A stretch of 64,000 nt of DNA from Ceratothoa steindachneri (Eukaryota > Arthropoda > Malacostraca > Isopoda > Cymothoidae), in NCBI GenBank assembly GCA_963969495.1, contig OZ018321.1, positions 103,395,578-103,459,577 of the forward strand, in the 5' to 3' direction. The notes under the pieces were generated by a model. It saw nothing but the letters and a program-made list of their open reading frames with translations, was not told where the DNA came from and did no database searches. Below are positions 11,723 to 24,100 of this stretch, in pieces. Each line of letters begins with the position of its first letter. The stretch's first letter is position 1. The position numbers were made by a program, and so were the translations under genes.

Positions 11723-12760
11723 ATGGCGGAGGGTGGACGCCGTCGCGCTAACGTGAGTACGCTTAAAACCGAATGTAATGGCAAAAGAAATGCCACAAAT
11801 AATCAGAAGGACATGGATAAAGATAACACTATCCCTAAAGGGGAAGCATATAAGTGCGGTGAATGTGGTGAGTTGGTAAAAGAGAGTGACAAGGCCATAG
11901 AATGTGAAATATGTGTACTCTGGTTCCACACAAAATGCGCAAAAGTTTCTGACAGCCTGTACCAAGTATTAACAGATGAACCAGACGAATGCCACTGGTA
12001 CTGCCAAAACTGCAAAAGGGGGGCGAAAAAGCTCTACCAGAGTATAGTAGCAATGACAGGTGAAATACAGAAGGTAAATGAGAAAATAAACCAAGTGAGC
12101 CAAGAACTAAGCGATGTGAAGATGAACCTAGGAGAGAAAGTGGGGGAACTGAGTGACAACAACATCTCTTTAGAAGCCAGAATTCTTCGACTAGAGGAAA
12201 CACAGCAGTGCTTAGAGGTAAACCCGCAACAGACAGGGCTTGGGAGATTAACTGAAGAACAGCTAATTGAGCAAATAGTCAGCAAAACAACTGACACAGT
12301 AACAAAATCATTGACTGACAAAGTAGATCTGAAATTGAATGAGAAGGAAGACCAAGAAGCTAGGAAATTCAACCTTATCATACATAATCTACCTGAGACA
12401 AACTCGAAGGAGGGTGACATAAACAGGGTAACCAAACTTATTCAGGAAGAGTTTAAACTTAAGATCAACATCAATAATGCACAAAGGATGGGAAAGCCAA
12501 ACTGTGAACGTGCCCGACTACTCAGGATAACAATGGTCAGCTTAAGTGAGAGGAAGCAGATATTGATCAAGGCCAAAGAATTACGTAATAGCTCGCACCC
12601 TATCCACAACCAGATTTATATACGTCCTGACCTAACCAAAAAACAATTGGAGGAGTCAAAAAACTTGAGGGAACAACTGAAGGACCAACGAGTAAAACAA
12701 CCAAACAAAAGGTGGATAATAAGAAAGAGAAAAGTGGTGGAAACAAGCGAACACAACTAA
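11723..12760 (+). CDS. CR1 ORF1 protein with PHD finger
   Basis: This is an open 345-codon frame starting at ATG 11723. Residues about 45-105 form a PHD-type zinc finger: CGEC, then CEIC with WFHTKC, and a final WYCQNC pair. That is the Cys4-His-Cys3 spacing expected of a PHD finger. A coiled coil follows (about residues 110-160, EIQKVNEKINQVSQELSDVK). After it comes a basic region around residues 210-320 that resembles the RNA-binding C-terminal part of CR1/L2 ORF1 proteins (FNLIIHNLPE...ARLLRITM...IYIRPDLTKKQ). The inferred role is binding of the element RNA, with the PHD finger possibly contacting chromatin. ORF1 overlaps ORF2 by about 50 nt in another frame. The frame is intact. Confidence 0.85.
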   Translation: MAEGGRRRANVSTLKTECNGKRNATNNQKDMDKDNTIPKGEAYKCGECGELVKESDKAIECEICVLWFHTKCAKVSDSLYQVLTDEPDECHWYCQNCKRGAKKLYQSIVAMTGEIQKVNEKINQVSQELSDVKMNLGEKVGELSDNNISLEARILRLEETQQCLEVNPQQTGLGRLTEEQLIEQIVSKTTDTVTKSLTDKVDLKLNEKEDQEARKFNLIIHNLPETNSKEGDINRVTKLIQEEFKLKININNAQRMGKPNCERARLLRITMVSLSERKQILIKAKELRNSSHPIHNQIYIRPDLTKKQLEESKNLREQLKDQRVKQPNKRWIIRKRKVVETSEHN

Positions 12761-15645
12761 GAATATCCTATACCAATACAGATAACTCACTTATGAACAA
12801 ATATGACGAGCTCTGTGCTTTAGTAAATGACAAGCAATATGATGTAATACTAATAACAGAAATTAAACCCAAACATGGGGAAGTGCCAGAGTTATCTGTT
12901 ATGCAAATTCAGGGATACGATATATTCACCAGTGATTTATATGCAGAAAATACCAGAGGGACATGTATATATGTAAGATCTACACTTAATGCTAAACAGA
13001 TCAAGCCACCAATGGACTCATTCCAGGACTGCACATGGGTAATTATACAGGGAAGTCACAACAACAACTTGCTTTTAGGGGTCATCTATAGATCTGGTTC
13101 GCCTCTACTTGCAACTACACGAGACACAGCGTTACATGATACTCTCAGGTGGGCAACTAACAAACGGAAAACTCATCTACTCATCACAGGAGATTTTAAT
13201 CATCCGAGCATCACCTGGAACCCATCACCTCAAACGCCGAACATAGAAAATCCAGACAATCCTGCATCCAGATTCGTTGAATGTGTACGAGATATATATT
13301 TACATCAGCACGTCACCCAGCCAACCAGATATAGAAATGAGCAGACTCCAACATTGGATGATCTTGTGTTTAGTAATGAGCAAGAAATGATTGAACAACT
13401 AGTACATCATGAGCCACTAGGAGCAAGTGATCATGCCAGATTGGACTTCAAATTCATCTTCTGCACAACACCTCAGGAAAAGAAGAGGACAATATGGAAC
13501 TATGAGCAGGCAGACTATGAAAAAATGAGAGAAGATCTAAGCATTGAATGGGACGAATTGCTTGCGGGCAAGTCGACACAAGAAGCCATTGATATACTAC
13601 AATCAAGAATCATGAAGGCAGTGAGGGATCATATACCAACAAAAAATTTAAAGAGTAAGAACAAACCACTATGGTTGAACAAGGATGCCTTCCGCAAAGC
13701 TAGGAGAAAGTACCACGCATGGATAAGATATCTGAATACAAAGAGCAAACGTGACTGGAAAGCTTACACAGAAGCTAGAAATTCAGCTACACATGCATCA
13801 AGGCAGGCCCGTAGGGAATTTGAAAAAAAATTAGCAAAGGAGGCCAAGACCAATAACAAAGCCTTTTGGAACTATGTCAACAACCGCAGGAAAACTCGAA
13901 CTGACGTAGGTGACCTTAAGGATACACATGGTAACTTTGTAAGTGACGATAAAGATAAAGCCGAAACACTAAATGAGCAATACTTTAAGACCTTTACACA
14001 AGAGGACAGAATTAACATTCCAGACTTTGAGCCTAAACCTCTTCAGTATGAGGCACTAGGAACAATAGAAATTACAGAGAGCATGATTTTTAAGCAACTG
14101 AATTCACTTCGAACTGATAAATCTCCAGGAAACGACGACCTACACCCTAGAGTTCTTAGAGAAGTAGCAAAGGAAATAACCAAACCTCTGACAGCAATAT
14201 TCCAATCCAGCATCACCAACTCCGAGCTTCCAGAACAGTGGAGGGAAGCGAACATCACTCCCATTTACAAGAAGGGAAATAAGGCTGACCCAGCCAACTA
14301 TCGCCCAGTATCTCTAACCTCAATAATGTGCAAGATGCTAGAGAGAATTATCTCGGAGGCAATGATACAACATATCAAAGCCAATAATCTTAGATGTGTC
14401 CAACAACATGGTTTCTCTAAGGGAAAATCCACAGTAACAAATCTCTTAGAAGCGCTGGATATATGGACAGAGGCTCTCAGTCACTGCTTACCAGTGGATA
14501 TCATTTTCCTAGACTATGCAAAAGCATTTGACACAGTCCCACATGAAAGACTACTTAGAAAAGTGAAGTCACTTGGTATCGTCGGTGACCTCCTGCAGTG
14601 GATCCGTGGTTTTTTGATGGAGCGTAGGCAAAGAGTGGTAGTAAGTGGTACAGCATCATGTTGGAAACCAGTTACAAGTGGCGTACCACAGGGATCTGTG
14701 ATGGGCCCCCTTCTCTTTATGATATTTGTCAGTGATATACCTGACAAACTACAAAACTTCATATCGCTCTTTGCAGATGACACAAAGATATATGCAGCTG
14801 TCCAAAACTGTGAAGGCAACTCCCATACTAACTGTTTACAGGCAGACTTGAAAAATGCTACAAGAATGGTCAGTTAAAATGCAAATGAAGTTCCACCCTG
14901 ATAAATGCAAAGTAATGCACATGGGAAATAGCAACCCCCAGCACAAGTACAAAATGACAAGAGATGATGGAACAGATCACACACTACAGAACACCACGGA
15001 AGAGAAGGACCTGGGAGTCCTTATTGATTGCAATCTAAGCTTTAGTAACCACGTCCAAGCTCAAGTCAACAAAGCCAACAAGATACTTGGGGCAATTAAG
15101 CATACATTCCAATATCTAGAAAAGATGCCTTCCTCCCCCTGTACAAGAGTCTTATTCGACCCCATCTGGAGTATGCATCAGTAATCTGGTCTCCAAAAAC
15201 TAAAAGAGACAGAGATATGGTGGAGAGGGTACAGCGTAGAGCAACACGCATGGTTCACAGTATCTCTCATCTCTCGTATTTAGAGAGACTAAAAGCCCTT
15301 AATCTACCTACCCTGTACTTTAGAAGACAGAGGTCAGATGTTATGCAACTATATAAGATTTCACATGGACATGACGAACTGCAAATAGGAAACCACTGTA
15401 AGCTGTGCGACAGGTCAATGTTTGCTCCGGGTCTCTCAACTAACACAAGAGGACACTGCTTTAAGTACCAAGTGCAGAGCTCGTCTGGTCCAAGAGCCAA
15501 TTTCTTCCCGACAAGAGTCACTTCAATATGGAACAAACTCTCAACAGAAACTGTAACCAGCAAAACTGTAAATATCTTTAAGTCAAGATTAGAAAAAGAA
15601 TGGAAAAACCACAAAGACCTACACAGTTATATATTCACATATTGA
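12712..15645 (+). pseudogene. CR1 ORF2: endonuclease and reverse transcriptase, two frame breaks
   Basis: The first 721 codons (12712-14877) are open. They carry an APE-type endonuclease with ILITEIKPK, LITGDFNHPSI and GASDHARLDF as catalytic blocks. The RT domain has NYRPVSLTS, FLDYAKAFDTVP (first Asp), SGVPQGSVMGPLLF and LFADDTKIY (catalytic Asp pair). At about 14855-14870 the frame shifts; the thumb region continues in the next frame (LQEWSVKMQMKFHPDKCKVM, then KDLGVLIDCNLSF). A second shift near 15120-15180 separates the last part (ERVQRRATRMV...STETVTSKTVNIFKSRLEKEW), which stops at 15645. No RNase H domain is present, as expected for CR1. It is probably inactive through these shifts unless they are assembly errors. 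Confidence 0.85.
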
Positions 15646-15744
15646 AAAATCCGTTCTGCATACATCAACTAAAAACAACAGTACGGTCTCATTACCCAAG
15701 AGGGTACCTATCGACCGGGATTCAAGGTAAATTCAAGGTAAATT

Positions 15745-16743
15745 AATTAATCTCACAAAAGCTGTTTGCTCCATGGTTGATAGGGGATGCACACCTTGTA
15801 TGATAAAATCTGCAATCAGCTTATCAACAACAGATTGTTCGACCTTCTTAGTATTCACTGCAAAACACTCTTGGTAATGTCTTTACTTTAACACTACTGC
15901 ATGAAGGACCATCATCTAATACTGAACATTTTCTTTTTGAATCTTTTCCTTGAGCTGTCATGTAGTTATCCGCTTTTTGCACCAAAGCAGGATGCTTTCT
16001 CTGTTGATAAATGTACATGATCAGATAATTGAAGGGCATTTGTTTCACATTAAATTCAATCAGCATATACTATAAATAAAGGTGTTGCAAAAGGAAGCAA
16101 GTAGGTTTGTGCATGGTAAACCTACACTACTTAACATTATTGATAGCTACTAGGAATTTTGCCATTTTTAAAAAATAAGAAATAGTGAAACTTGTCAATT
16201 CAATTAAGTATCATATAATTAGCTTTAATAAATTCTTAACTTCAAATGAATGCATAGATTGGAAGTAGCATTGCTAGCTGCAGAGATTTCACCATTACAT
16301 GATGTACATACACACCACTTTTTTTCGTTGGAAGATTTCACTCTAAAAAATTTACCATGTAGTAAAGGAAGACTATAATTATATGATTCTTTATCTTCCT
16401 CATCTTTATTATTGTGTAATCTCTCCCTTTCACACTCTTTTGAAGAAGCTGAAGTTGCCATGCAGCAGTTGAAATAACGCTGAGCGCTCTCAGTATACAA
16501 CCAAATACAACTGTGACCATCTGTTAACTGAATTTGAACTGATTCAAGCAATCTTCCCTCACCGGCTCATGCAGTCAACCGTTTGTGTCATACAAGTTGC
16601 AACAAGCTAAAACATGCATTAAACATTCTTAACAGCTATATAAACCTATTATCAGTAAAGTATTTGCAAAAGGTATTTAAATACTTTCAAAAGTATTTAA
16701 ATACATGATTTCAAATACTGTATTTAAATACTGCCCACCTCTG
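15745..16743 (-). pseudogene. hAT transposase relic with BED finger and one terminal end
   Basis: The minus strand begins at 16743 with cagaggtgggcagtatttaa, typical of hAT termini (CAGRGGTGG...). An AT-rich subterminal region with repeated tatttaaatac follows. The coding remnant at 16225-16551 has a BED zinc finger: WCVCTSCNGEISAASNATSN, then HLK. A second remnant lies at 15848-16066 (QQRKHPAL...). It is followed, reading to 15750, by a KVEQSVVDKLIADFIIQGVH-type segment that precedes the hAT catalytic domain. It is cut off at 15745 by the 3' end of the CR1 element. The catalytic domain and the other terminus are absent from the window. Confidence 0.7.
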
Positions 16744-17471
16744 GGGAAATGAAGGGGAGGAGTAAAGAGGATGATGGCAAGGAAAGGAACAGGGGAAAAG
16801 GGACCAAGCAAAAGAAAGGGGAGGACCAAGCCAGTACGACACTCATGGACACCATCAATAAACATATATTATTAAAATTTTCTATTTATAAATATATATA
16901 TACATGAGTAGATTTATGAAGCCAGCAAAGTTGCTTATAAATGTCTTGCGACAGTATTTGTAGTTAGGACATTTGCGTTAAAATTATAATACCCAAGTTA
17001 ACTTTTTGATGCATAATCAGCATTAATATACTCTATAATTATGGCAATATAGAAATATAGCGTATGCGGAAAACATCTCATACTAGGGAATTCATATTTT
17101 TTGATGTTGTGAGACTTGTGAGCGTTTGGCGACCCCAGCGTTGTGAAAGGGGACTCTAGTTCATGGTATATCTACATATGCAATCCATACACAGCTTTGC
17201 CCTATGTTCATTAATTCTCAAAATGTTACTACAACCTATGTTACGCACATCCACCCATTTGCCACTTTTGGGATATTTACCCTCTCCCAAAGGCCACAAC
17301 GCAATCTAACCTTTATCCAACCAACCTAAGATTACAAAGTTGTTTATTTACCTCCAAAACGTAAAAGTAAATTTAGTGGAGTAAGGTACTTACTGTGGTG
17401 TGACGCAATTTTGAGTGATTAAAAGCAGTCGTGAGCGAGCCAGTAATTTGTGTGCTGTAGCTTGAGAGAAG
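16744..17471. other. No gene recognised
   Basis: AT-rich sequence with no motif, RNA gene or element end that I can support, apart from the outer side of the hAT terminus at 16743. The segment 17100-17470 leads into the S/T/N/Q-rich frame that starts at 17472 and may be its 5' untranslated sequence. Confidence 0.4.
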
Positions 17472-18200
17472 ATGGCTGGGAAGTCAAGTAAGCCATCTTC
17501 CAAGAATAAAAAAAATAACATTCCATCAATGACCTCCTCTCAACCTAGACCAACACCAACTAACCAACCTTCTACGAGAAACTCTGCCAAACAGTCTACT
17601 ACCTCAAGTCACTCAACCAACCAGTCTTCTAATTCAGTTAATTCTGCTAGCCAACTTTCTACCTCACCTCAACCAGTCTGTCACTGTGAGCTACAATGTC
17701 AACCAGCCATTTCACTTTCAGCCACTTAGCCAACCAACCTGCCATCTCAGCCAGCCTGCCTACCACCTCAAGTGACCTTGCAGCTTCATGCCTCTAACAT
17801 TTCCAGTGACCTACAGATCATACCTATGAACAATGCTCCAGTGAAATGCAGATGTGAATCCCCTAATACCACAGACAAGCTCCAACATGCAGAGGGTCGA
17901 GCCCCATCATAAGTTTCCTTGCTTTCATCCAGTATGGAATCACTATGCAGTGGATTTATATCTAATGATTGCACTGCAGATGGATCACACAAGTCTGGTC
18001 CAAAGAGCAACAATAATGATATCACCAATCCAGATGAAGACTGTCAAATCATCACCTACAACAGCAATGCAACAACAACAGACACCGCCGGCCCCACAAG
18101 AGGAGCCTGTCTCAACCTCAACTCCAAGCCTGACAACATTCCTCCAGAAAGCAGGGAAGTACTAATAATCATTAGTGTCATCCATCATAACTACATGCAC
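17472..18200 (+). pseudogene. Ser/Thr/Asn/Gln-rich unassigned frame, cut by I-like copy A
   Basis: An 85-codon frame starts at an ATG with MAGKSSKPSSKNKK. It runs through low-complexity sequence rich in Ser, Thr, Asn, Gln and Pro (repeats of the type STNQSS, SQLSTSPQ) to a stop at 17729. Similar Gln/Asn/Thr-rich composition continues in other frames to about 18165. It has no zinc finger and no recognised domain. It could be the N-terminal part of the ORF1 of another retroelement or a low-complexity host sequence. The I-like element begins about 25 bases later. Confidence 0.3.
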
Positions 18201-18741
18201 TGTAGATAAGGTTTGTGTTAGCAAACCCCGTAAGGGGCGCGGCGATTTGCCATCCTGGCCGTCGTGCTGACAGGACTCAGCACCCCGTCCGGCCCCAGCT
18301 TAGCCTCTCTTCCTTCCTTCAAAACACTTGTTTCCTTTCTTTTCACACAACCTCTCCCACAACTTTCTCTGGTCAGCCTCTAATTTCAAAGGGTAGATGC
18401 TGACCTTCCTTTCAGCCAACCGTCCCGCATCGGGGCTGAGGGGGTGGGGGACAATGTTCCCTAACCCCTGAGCTCCGGTCTGGGGTGGCTGGTTTTTAAC
18501 AACCTGCTTCATCACCACCCATACCTTCCTCGCATCCCTTTTCCTCTCCTCTTCACAATCTATATATTTTACGCCGTGTCTAAGGTGGAGCCGCCATGCC
18601 GATGGACTGCCAGGCCACCAGGCGAGAGGGGTGGTCCCAAATGGCGGCGCCTGGCTCTGCTGGGCTTGTAAGCACCTCTCGCAGTGCGGGCTACTGCGAG
18701 AGGTGTGCACGATTGCATCCCGTGTAAAAAAGAGGGTCACC

Positions 18742-21126
18742 ATGCCCAATGATGAAGATAAAAAAAAACACCTCAACCCCCAACTTTCCCTGAAACATCA
18801 ACGGAGCCGCCCTCGGGCAGCTCCAGCAAAAAAATGGAGGTCCCTCCCCCCTGTGCTTGCATAGGGGACCCTCCATATTTCTCTAACCGGAGAGGAGGCT
18901 TACTCCTCTCCTTCGCCTACGGGTGCAGGGGACTCCCCCTCACCCCCTTCTCTGGAGGTGCTTTCGGGCACCTCCCTTTTCCCAGCGCCAGTCCCCTCTT
19001 TTCTTTCCAAGGGGACTGCCAAGAAAGCCAGCAGGCAGCCCTTAGCCAGCCGCTCCCCATCGAAGCGGCTCGGTAGGGCAAACCCCCTTAGGGGGGAGAG
19101 GGAAGCCAGGCCCCTTCGGTCGCTTCCCTCAAAAGACCTGCTGGCAAGAATTTTAAACCTTGCCGGGGTCAAGGCCTGTGCCTCCCCACACAAGACTGGC
19201 GACACTGCCAAGGGGACCTGCGATGTCCTGGGAGAGGATGGCCAACTGGAGGCCCCTCCTGTGATAGACATGGTCCTTGAGGAGACCCAGCCTCTGATGG
19301 TAGGGCCTTCCATGGGAGGGAATCCGGGCTCGGCGCCAAGCACCGAACCTGAATCCGCCCCTATGCAAGATCCTCCTCAAACGGCTAGGGATTCTCAGGC
19401 AGTACAAGGAGGGGAGGGATCTCCTCCGGATGATGCCCCTGCGACCTCCAGGACCTTCTCCATTTCGGAGAACGACCTGGCTGAGGCCGGTCCATCTGGC
19501 CTGGGGCTTCTACCGGCGGGGGTGAGAAGCTGGTTCATTCCCCGCCCTCCTCTCCAAAAAAGAAAAGGACGAAAAAGACCAAAAAGACAAAGAAGACTCA
19601 GGGCTCCTCTCCATCCGCGGGGGCTGCGTGGATGAATGGGTCTGCTGCCACTATGGCAAGCGACCAAGCCAAGATCGGCACATCCGGCCCCTCTGCCCCC
19701 CTGGTTGCGGAGCCCCTCATTCAGAGGTTACCTGGCATTTTCGAGCCCGCTGGCTTCAAACGCTTCCTCGTTATTCGCTCCACTGATGGCAGCATGTTGT
19801 CCAAGGGCAACATGATCCATCAGAGGAGAGTATTAGCTAGTGCAATTGGTAGAGAGCCGAAGGTAACCCGTTTCTCGGACGGGAGCCTTCTGGTGAATGC
19901 GGTGAATCCCGCCGAGGCGGCCAAGATAAGTGCTCTTCGGACACTTCATGGCACCCCGGTGAGTGTGACGCCGCACTCTACCATGAATTTTGTGAAAGGA
20001 GTAGTTTATGCGAGGGAACTCGTTGACTACTCCATTGAGGACATCACCCTAGAGCTGGCCGACCATGGGGCGGTCAAGGTCGAATGTGTGATGAGAAAAC
20101 AGGGAGGGGCCTCCAGACCCACCCCTACACTCTTTGTCAAGTTCGACTGTGACACGCTCCCTGAGTCGGTGCGTGCCGGTTGGTACCGCTACTGCGTGAA
20201 GGCATTCGGGCCACTGCCGCGGCGGTGCTATTACTGTCACCGCTTCGGCCATATGAATCGCTCATGTAGACGTGCAAAGTCGGGGTCACCCGAAGTCTGT
20301 CTAAATTGCTCCAAGGTCGCACACAATAAGTCCAAATCGTGTGTGGCCAAGTGTGTCAATTGTGGAGAGCCACACCCTGCTTCTTCGAAGCAATGTGGTG
20401 CATATCTCCTTGAGAAAGAAATCCTTGCTGTTCAGGCCCAGGATCGACTCTCATTTCGCGAGGCAAAGGACTTGGTCGTAGCGCCCCGCTCTACCTGGGA
20501 CAGCATATGCCTCAATAGTTAGAAAGGCACTCTCTGCTCCTGGCCCATCCAGGCCAACGAGCACGGTTGTTTCCCTGCCCATTCGGAGCCCTTCTGCAGG
20601 CTCTACTCAACCCGGGCGCTCCCCTGGTAAAGCTGGCGGCAAAAGGGTTCATACCCAGGCCTGGCTAAAACCTGGGCTCCCCCCTCTTCCCCCAGTGTGA
20701 CCGTTTCCCGTAAGGCGCAACGGCCACGCGCCTGCACCAAGTCGTTAGACTCACAGGAGGCAACACCCCTGAAGATGGTCGCTAGGCCATCTTCCGGGGT
20801 TCTTAAAGCTGTTCCCAGAAAGGAGGACAGCAACAAAGGAGCTTCGGCCCCTTCGCCCACGCCCCTGGGTTGAGCGAGTGGCTCGGAGACGGTGGTTCCT
20901 CGAAAAGAGGGCCCCCCCACCTCCAAACCTGCAACGCCCGCCTAGGGTTTCGAGGCGGAGGGAGGAAAAGACTCGCATGTCGAGCCCAACCACCCCCAAT
21001 ATGTCCTCGAAGGCGACAGCGCTTTGTCCGGCCAACAGCGCCCGGGGTTCTGCCCCCGGGAAGCATACGGCTATTCCTGTGAGGGTCTTCAGTTCGAGGA
21101 GGGCCCCCGCATCTCCTCCAAGCTAG
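18742..21126 (+). pseudogene. I-like copy A ORF1 (gag-like, three CCHC knuckles), broken
   Basis: The likely start is ATG 18742 in a strong context (gtcaccatgc), shared by copies B and E. The N-terminal half is Pro/Ser/Gly-rich and of low complexity. A conserved block follows (IFEPAGFKRFLVIRSTDGSM at 19737-19796, then VTRFSDGSLLVNAVNPAEAA), resembling the RNA-recognition-like region of Jockey/I ORF1. Three zinc knuckles come next: CYYCHRFGHMNRSC, CLNCSKVAHNKSKSC and CVNCGEPHPASSKQC (20223-20400). The C-terminal basic tail runs to a TAG at 21124-21126. An A-run shift near 18770, shifts near 19500-19640 and a stop at 20520 break it. Confidence 0.8.
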
Positions 21127-21128
21127 GC

Positions 21129-24100
21129 CTGGAGGGCATATTCCTTCAATGGAATTACTGTGGACTCCGGGCCAACTGGGAGGAGCTGCGGAGGCTCGTC
21201 TCATCCCATTCCCCGTTAGCTATCGTTTTGCAGGAGACCATGCTAGGCGCGTGCCCCCTGCCCGCCCTTCCGGGGTATAAGGGTCTTGCGACCCCACCAC
21301 CGCGGGATGGCCGGGCTGGGGGATGCGCGGTTTACACCCGGCATGATGTCTCCGTTCTTCCTTTCTCTTTATATACCTCATTTCAGGCAGTGGCTGTGCA
21401 GCTGCACCTGGATAGGAGGTATACTCTGATTTCTGCGTACATTCCACCATCAGCTGACTTTGACGCGGGGGACTTCCGCCGCGTCGTGGCACGGTTGCCA
21501 AGGCCCTATCTCTTGCTTGGAGATCTGAACGGCAGGCATCCTCTCTGGGGAGATTACTCCATAAATCCGAGGGGACAAGTCCTTGCTGATCTGATCGAAG
21601 AGCTTGAGATGGGTATCCTAAACGTGGATGAGTTTACGCATCACTGTCCGAGAACCGCTTCATTTTCTTGCCTCGACCTATCTTTGTGCTCTTCGGATGC
21701 ACAGCCTGAGTTTAATTGGGAGGTGGTCGATGACCTCCATGGTAGTGATCACTTTGCCATTCAAATATCATTTTCAGGGCAACTCCCCGGCCTGAGAGAC
21801 CATTTCGGTGGTGTTCAGGAAATGACTGAATTCTCTATCTCAGTCGTGTAGTTTAGGTCGGTAGATGAGGCCGTTGAGTTCTTCTTCGGCAACCTCATCG
21901 CCGTGGGCCTGACTAATATTCCTAGGACGTCTGGCTGTTTTGCACGCCGACCACTCCCATGGTGGTGGGCTGAGTGTGAGACGGCCCTCAAACAGAAGCG
22001 TTATGCCTACATGCGCTATAAGCGCCGCCGAGCGATTTCACCGTCGCTGAATTTCGTCGGGCTAGGGCTAGGTTCCGGTATATTTCGAAGCACGCCCGCC
22101 GCTCTTCTTGGCGGGCATACGTGTCTTCACTTAACAGGAAGACCCCTTTAGCTGAGGTGTGGAAGCGAGTCAAAAGGATTCGGGGCAAGTTCTCGCAGGA
22201 CCCCCCTCCCGTTCTCCAGGAGAATTGGACGGCAATCTCGGACCCTGCGTCCGTGGCGGAATCCTTAGCGACCGCTTTTTCCGCATTCTCTAGCCGTGAT
22301 GCTGCTCCGCCAGCATTCAATGCACGTCGTGATGTCGCGGAAGGCCGCCGGCTGGACTTTACCTCCAGAGGCGGAGAACTCTTCAACAACAAGTTTACTG
22401 TGAGTGAGTTGCGTTCCGCTCTCGCTTAGTGCGCGGACACCGCCTATGGTCCTGACGATGTCCCGTACGCCATGCTTCGGCATCTGGGTGAGCAAGGCAT
22501 GGCCTTTCTGTTAGATTTGTTCAACAGGATCTGGGTGGAAGGTCTTCTCCCAGACTCCTGGCGAATCGCTACTGTGCTTGCCTTTCGCAAACCGGGGAGA
22601 GATCACTCTACTCTGTCCGGTTTCCGCCCAATCTCTCTAACCTCTTGCGTGTGCAAGTTGATGGAGAAATTGGTAAATGTTAGATTAGCCTATTTCCTGG
22701 ACAGCGGAGGCCATCTGTCTTCTGCACAGTGCGGCTTCCGTAAGTTCCACTCCACGTCGGATGCTCTACTCCGACTGGAAAATGCCATCTGTGAGGCTTT
22801 CCTTCGTAGACAGCACTACGCCACGGTGTTTTTTGATCTGGAGAAGGCCTATGATACCGCATGGCGATTTGGTATCATGGAGACTCTCCACACGATGGGG
22901 GCGAGAGGACGCCTCCCAATGTTTATATCTGAATTTTTGCGAGATCGTCGATTCCGCGTACGGGTGGGGGGAGCCCTCTCCGGCCCAAAGGAGCAGGAAG
23001 AGGGTGTCCCGCAGGGAAGTGTCCTCACTGTCACACTCTTTGCCCTGAGCATCAACGGCATCACCTCGGTGCTGCCGGAAGATGTTTTCGCTACGCTCTA
23101 CGTGGACGACCTTTCGATCTCTTTTGGCGCGGCCCAGATGCCAACTCTGGAGCATCGACTCCAACAGGCATTTAACCGCGTCTCTCGCTATGCCGAAGCG
23201 CACAGGTTTTTATGTTTTCTTTGGCCAAGACTAAGGTGGTGCAGTTCTGCTGCCACCCACGGCTCCACCCCGACCCAGATTTGTTTCTTAATGGGGTGCG
23301 CCTGGAAGTGGTTGAATCGCACCATTTCGAAGGTCTTGCATTTGACCGACGACTTATCTGGGAGGCTCATATTCGCAGCCTTAGGTTCTCTTTTATCCGC
23401 GCCATGGATATTCTCCGTTCCGTGACGTTCAGCGCTTGGGGTGCTGATAGGGCTACTGCCTTACTTTTTTATCGATCCTTTGTTTATTCGAAGCTCGACT
23501 ACGGATGCGAGTTTCGTTCATCCGCAGCCGAGCGTTTATTGCGGAAGGTGGACTCGATCCACCACGCCAGCCTTCGCCTTGTGACTGGTGCCTTCCGCAC
23601 TTTCCCCATTGAGAGCCTGTTGGTTGATTCTGGGGAGATGCCACTCGCTCTACGCCGCATGCAGTGGATCACTCGCCTGTACGCGCGAGTGCCTATGCTG
23701 CCGAGAGACGCCAGTCATACCCTAAGCCCTTTGGGTTTAGGGCCTGGAAGTGTCGCCTCTGGTTCTGCCCAGGACGCCACCCTGGAGTGTACCACATTTG
23801 GCTATTTGTCACCACGCCTCTGCTCCCAAAGCTTGTACAGCGCTGGGAGTATTGCGTTCGACCTGTTTGGAGCACACCTTTTGTCACGCTGGAACCGTGC
23901 CAGTGTATAGGATGGCTCCAAGTCCGAAGAGGGGGTTGGCTTCCACGCCGTATCCCTTCTGTTTGAAGTCAGCGGGACTCTGCCAGGCACTGCGTCTGTC
24001 TTCACGGCCGAGCTGGTGGCAATACATCACTCGGTACGGGAGATTACGCGACGTGCCCGGTTCGGAGCCTGGATTGTGATATATAGCAACTCACAAAGCG

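Larger units (their letters stand above)
11723..15744 (+). mobile_element. CR1-clade non-LTR retrotransposon, nearly full coding length
   Basis: Two overlapping reading frames (ORF1 11723-12760, ORF2 from 12712) are followed by a short 3' UTR. The element ends in an 11-bp direct repeat (attcaaggtaa at 15720-15730 and 15731-15741, then att). CR1-clade elements typically have an ORF1 with a zinc/PHD finger, an ORF2 with endonuclease and RT but no RNase H, and short 3' terminal repeats instead of poly(A). All of these are seen here. It has only two or three frameshifts and an otherwise open frame, making it the youngest-looking element in the window. Its 3' end is set into a hAT relic. Confidence 0.85.
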
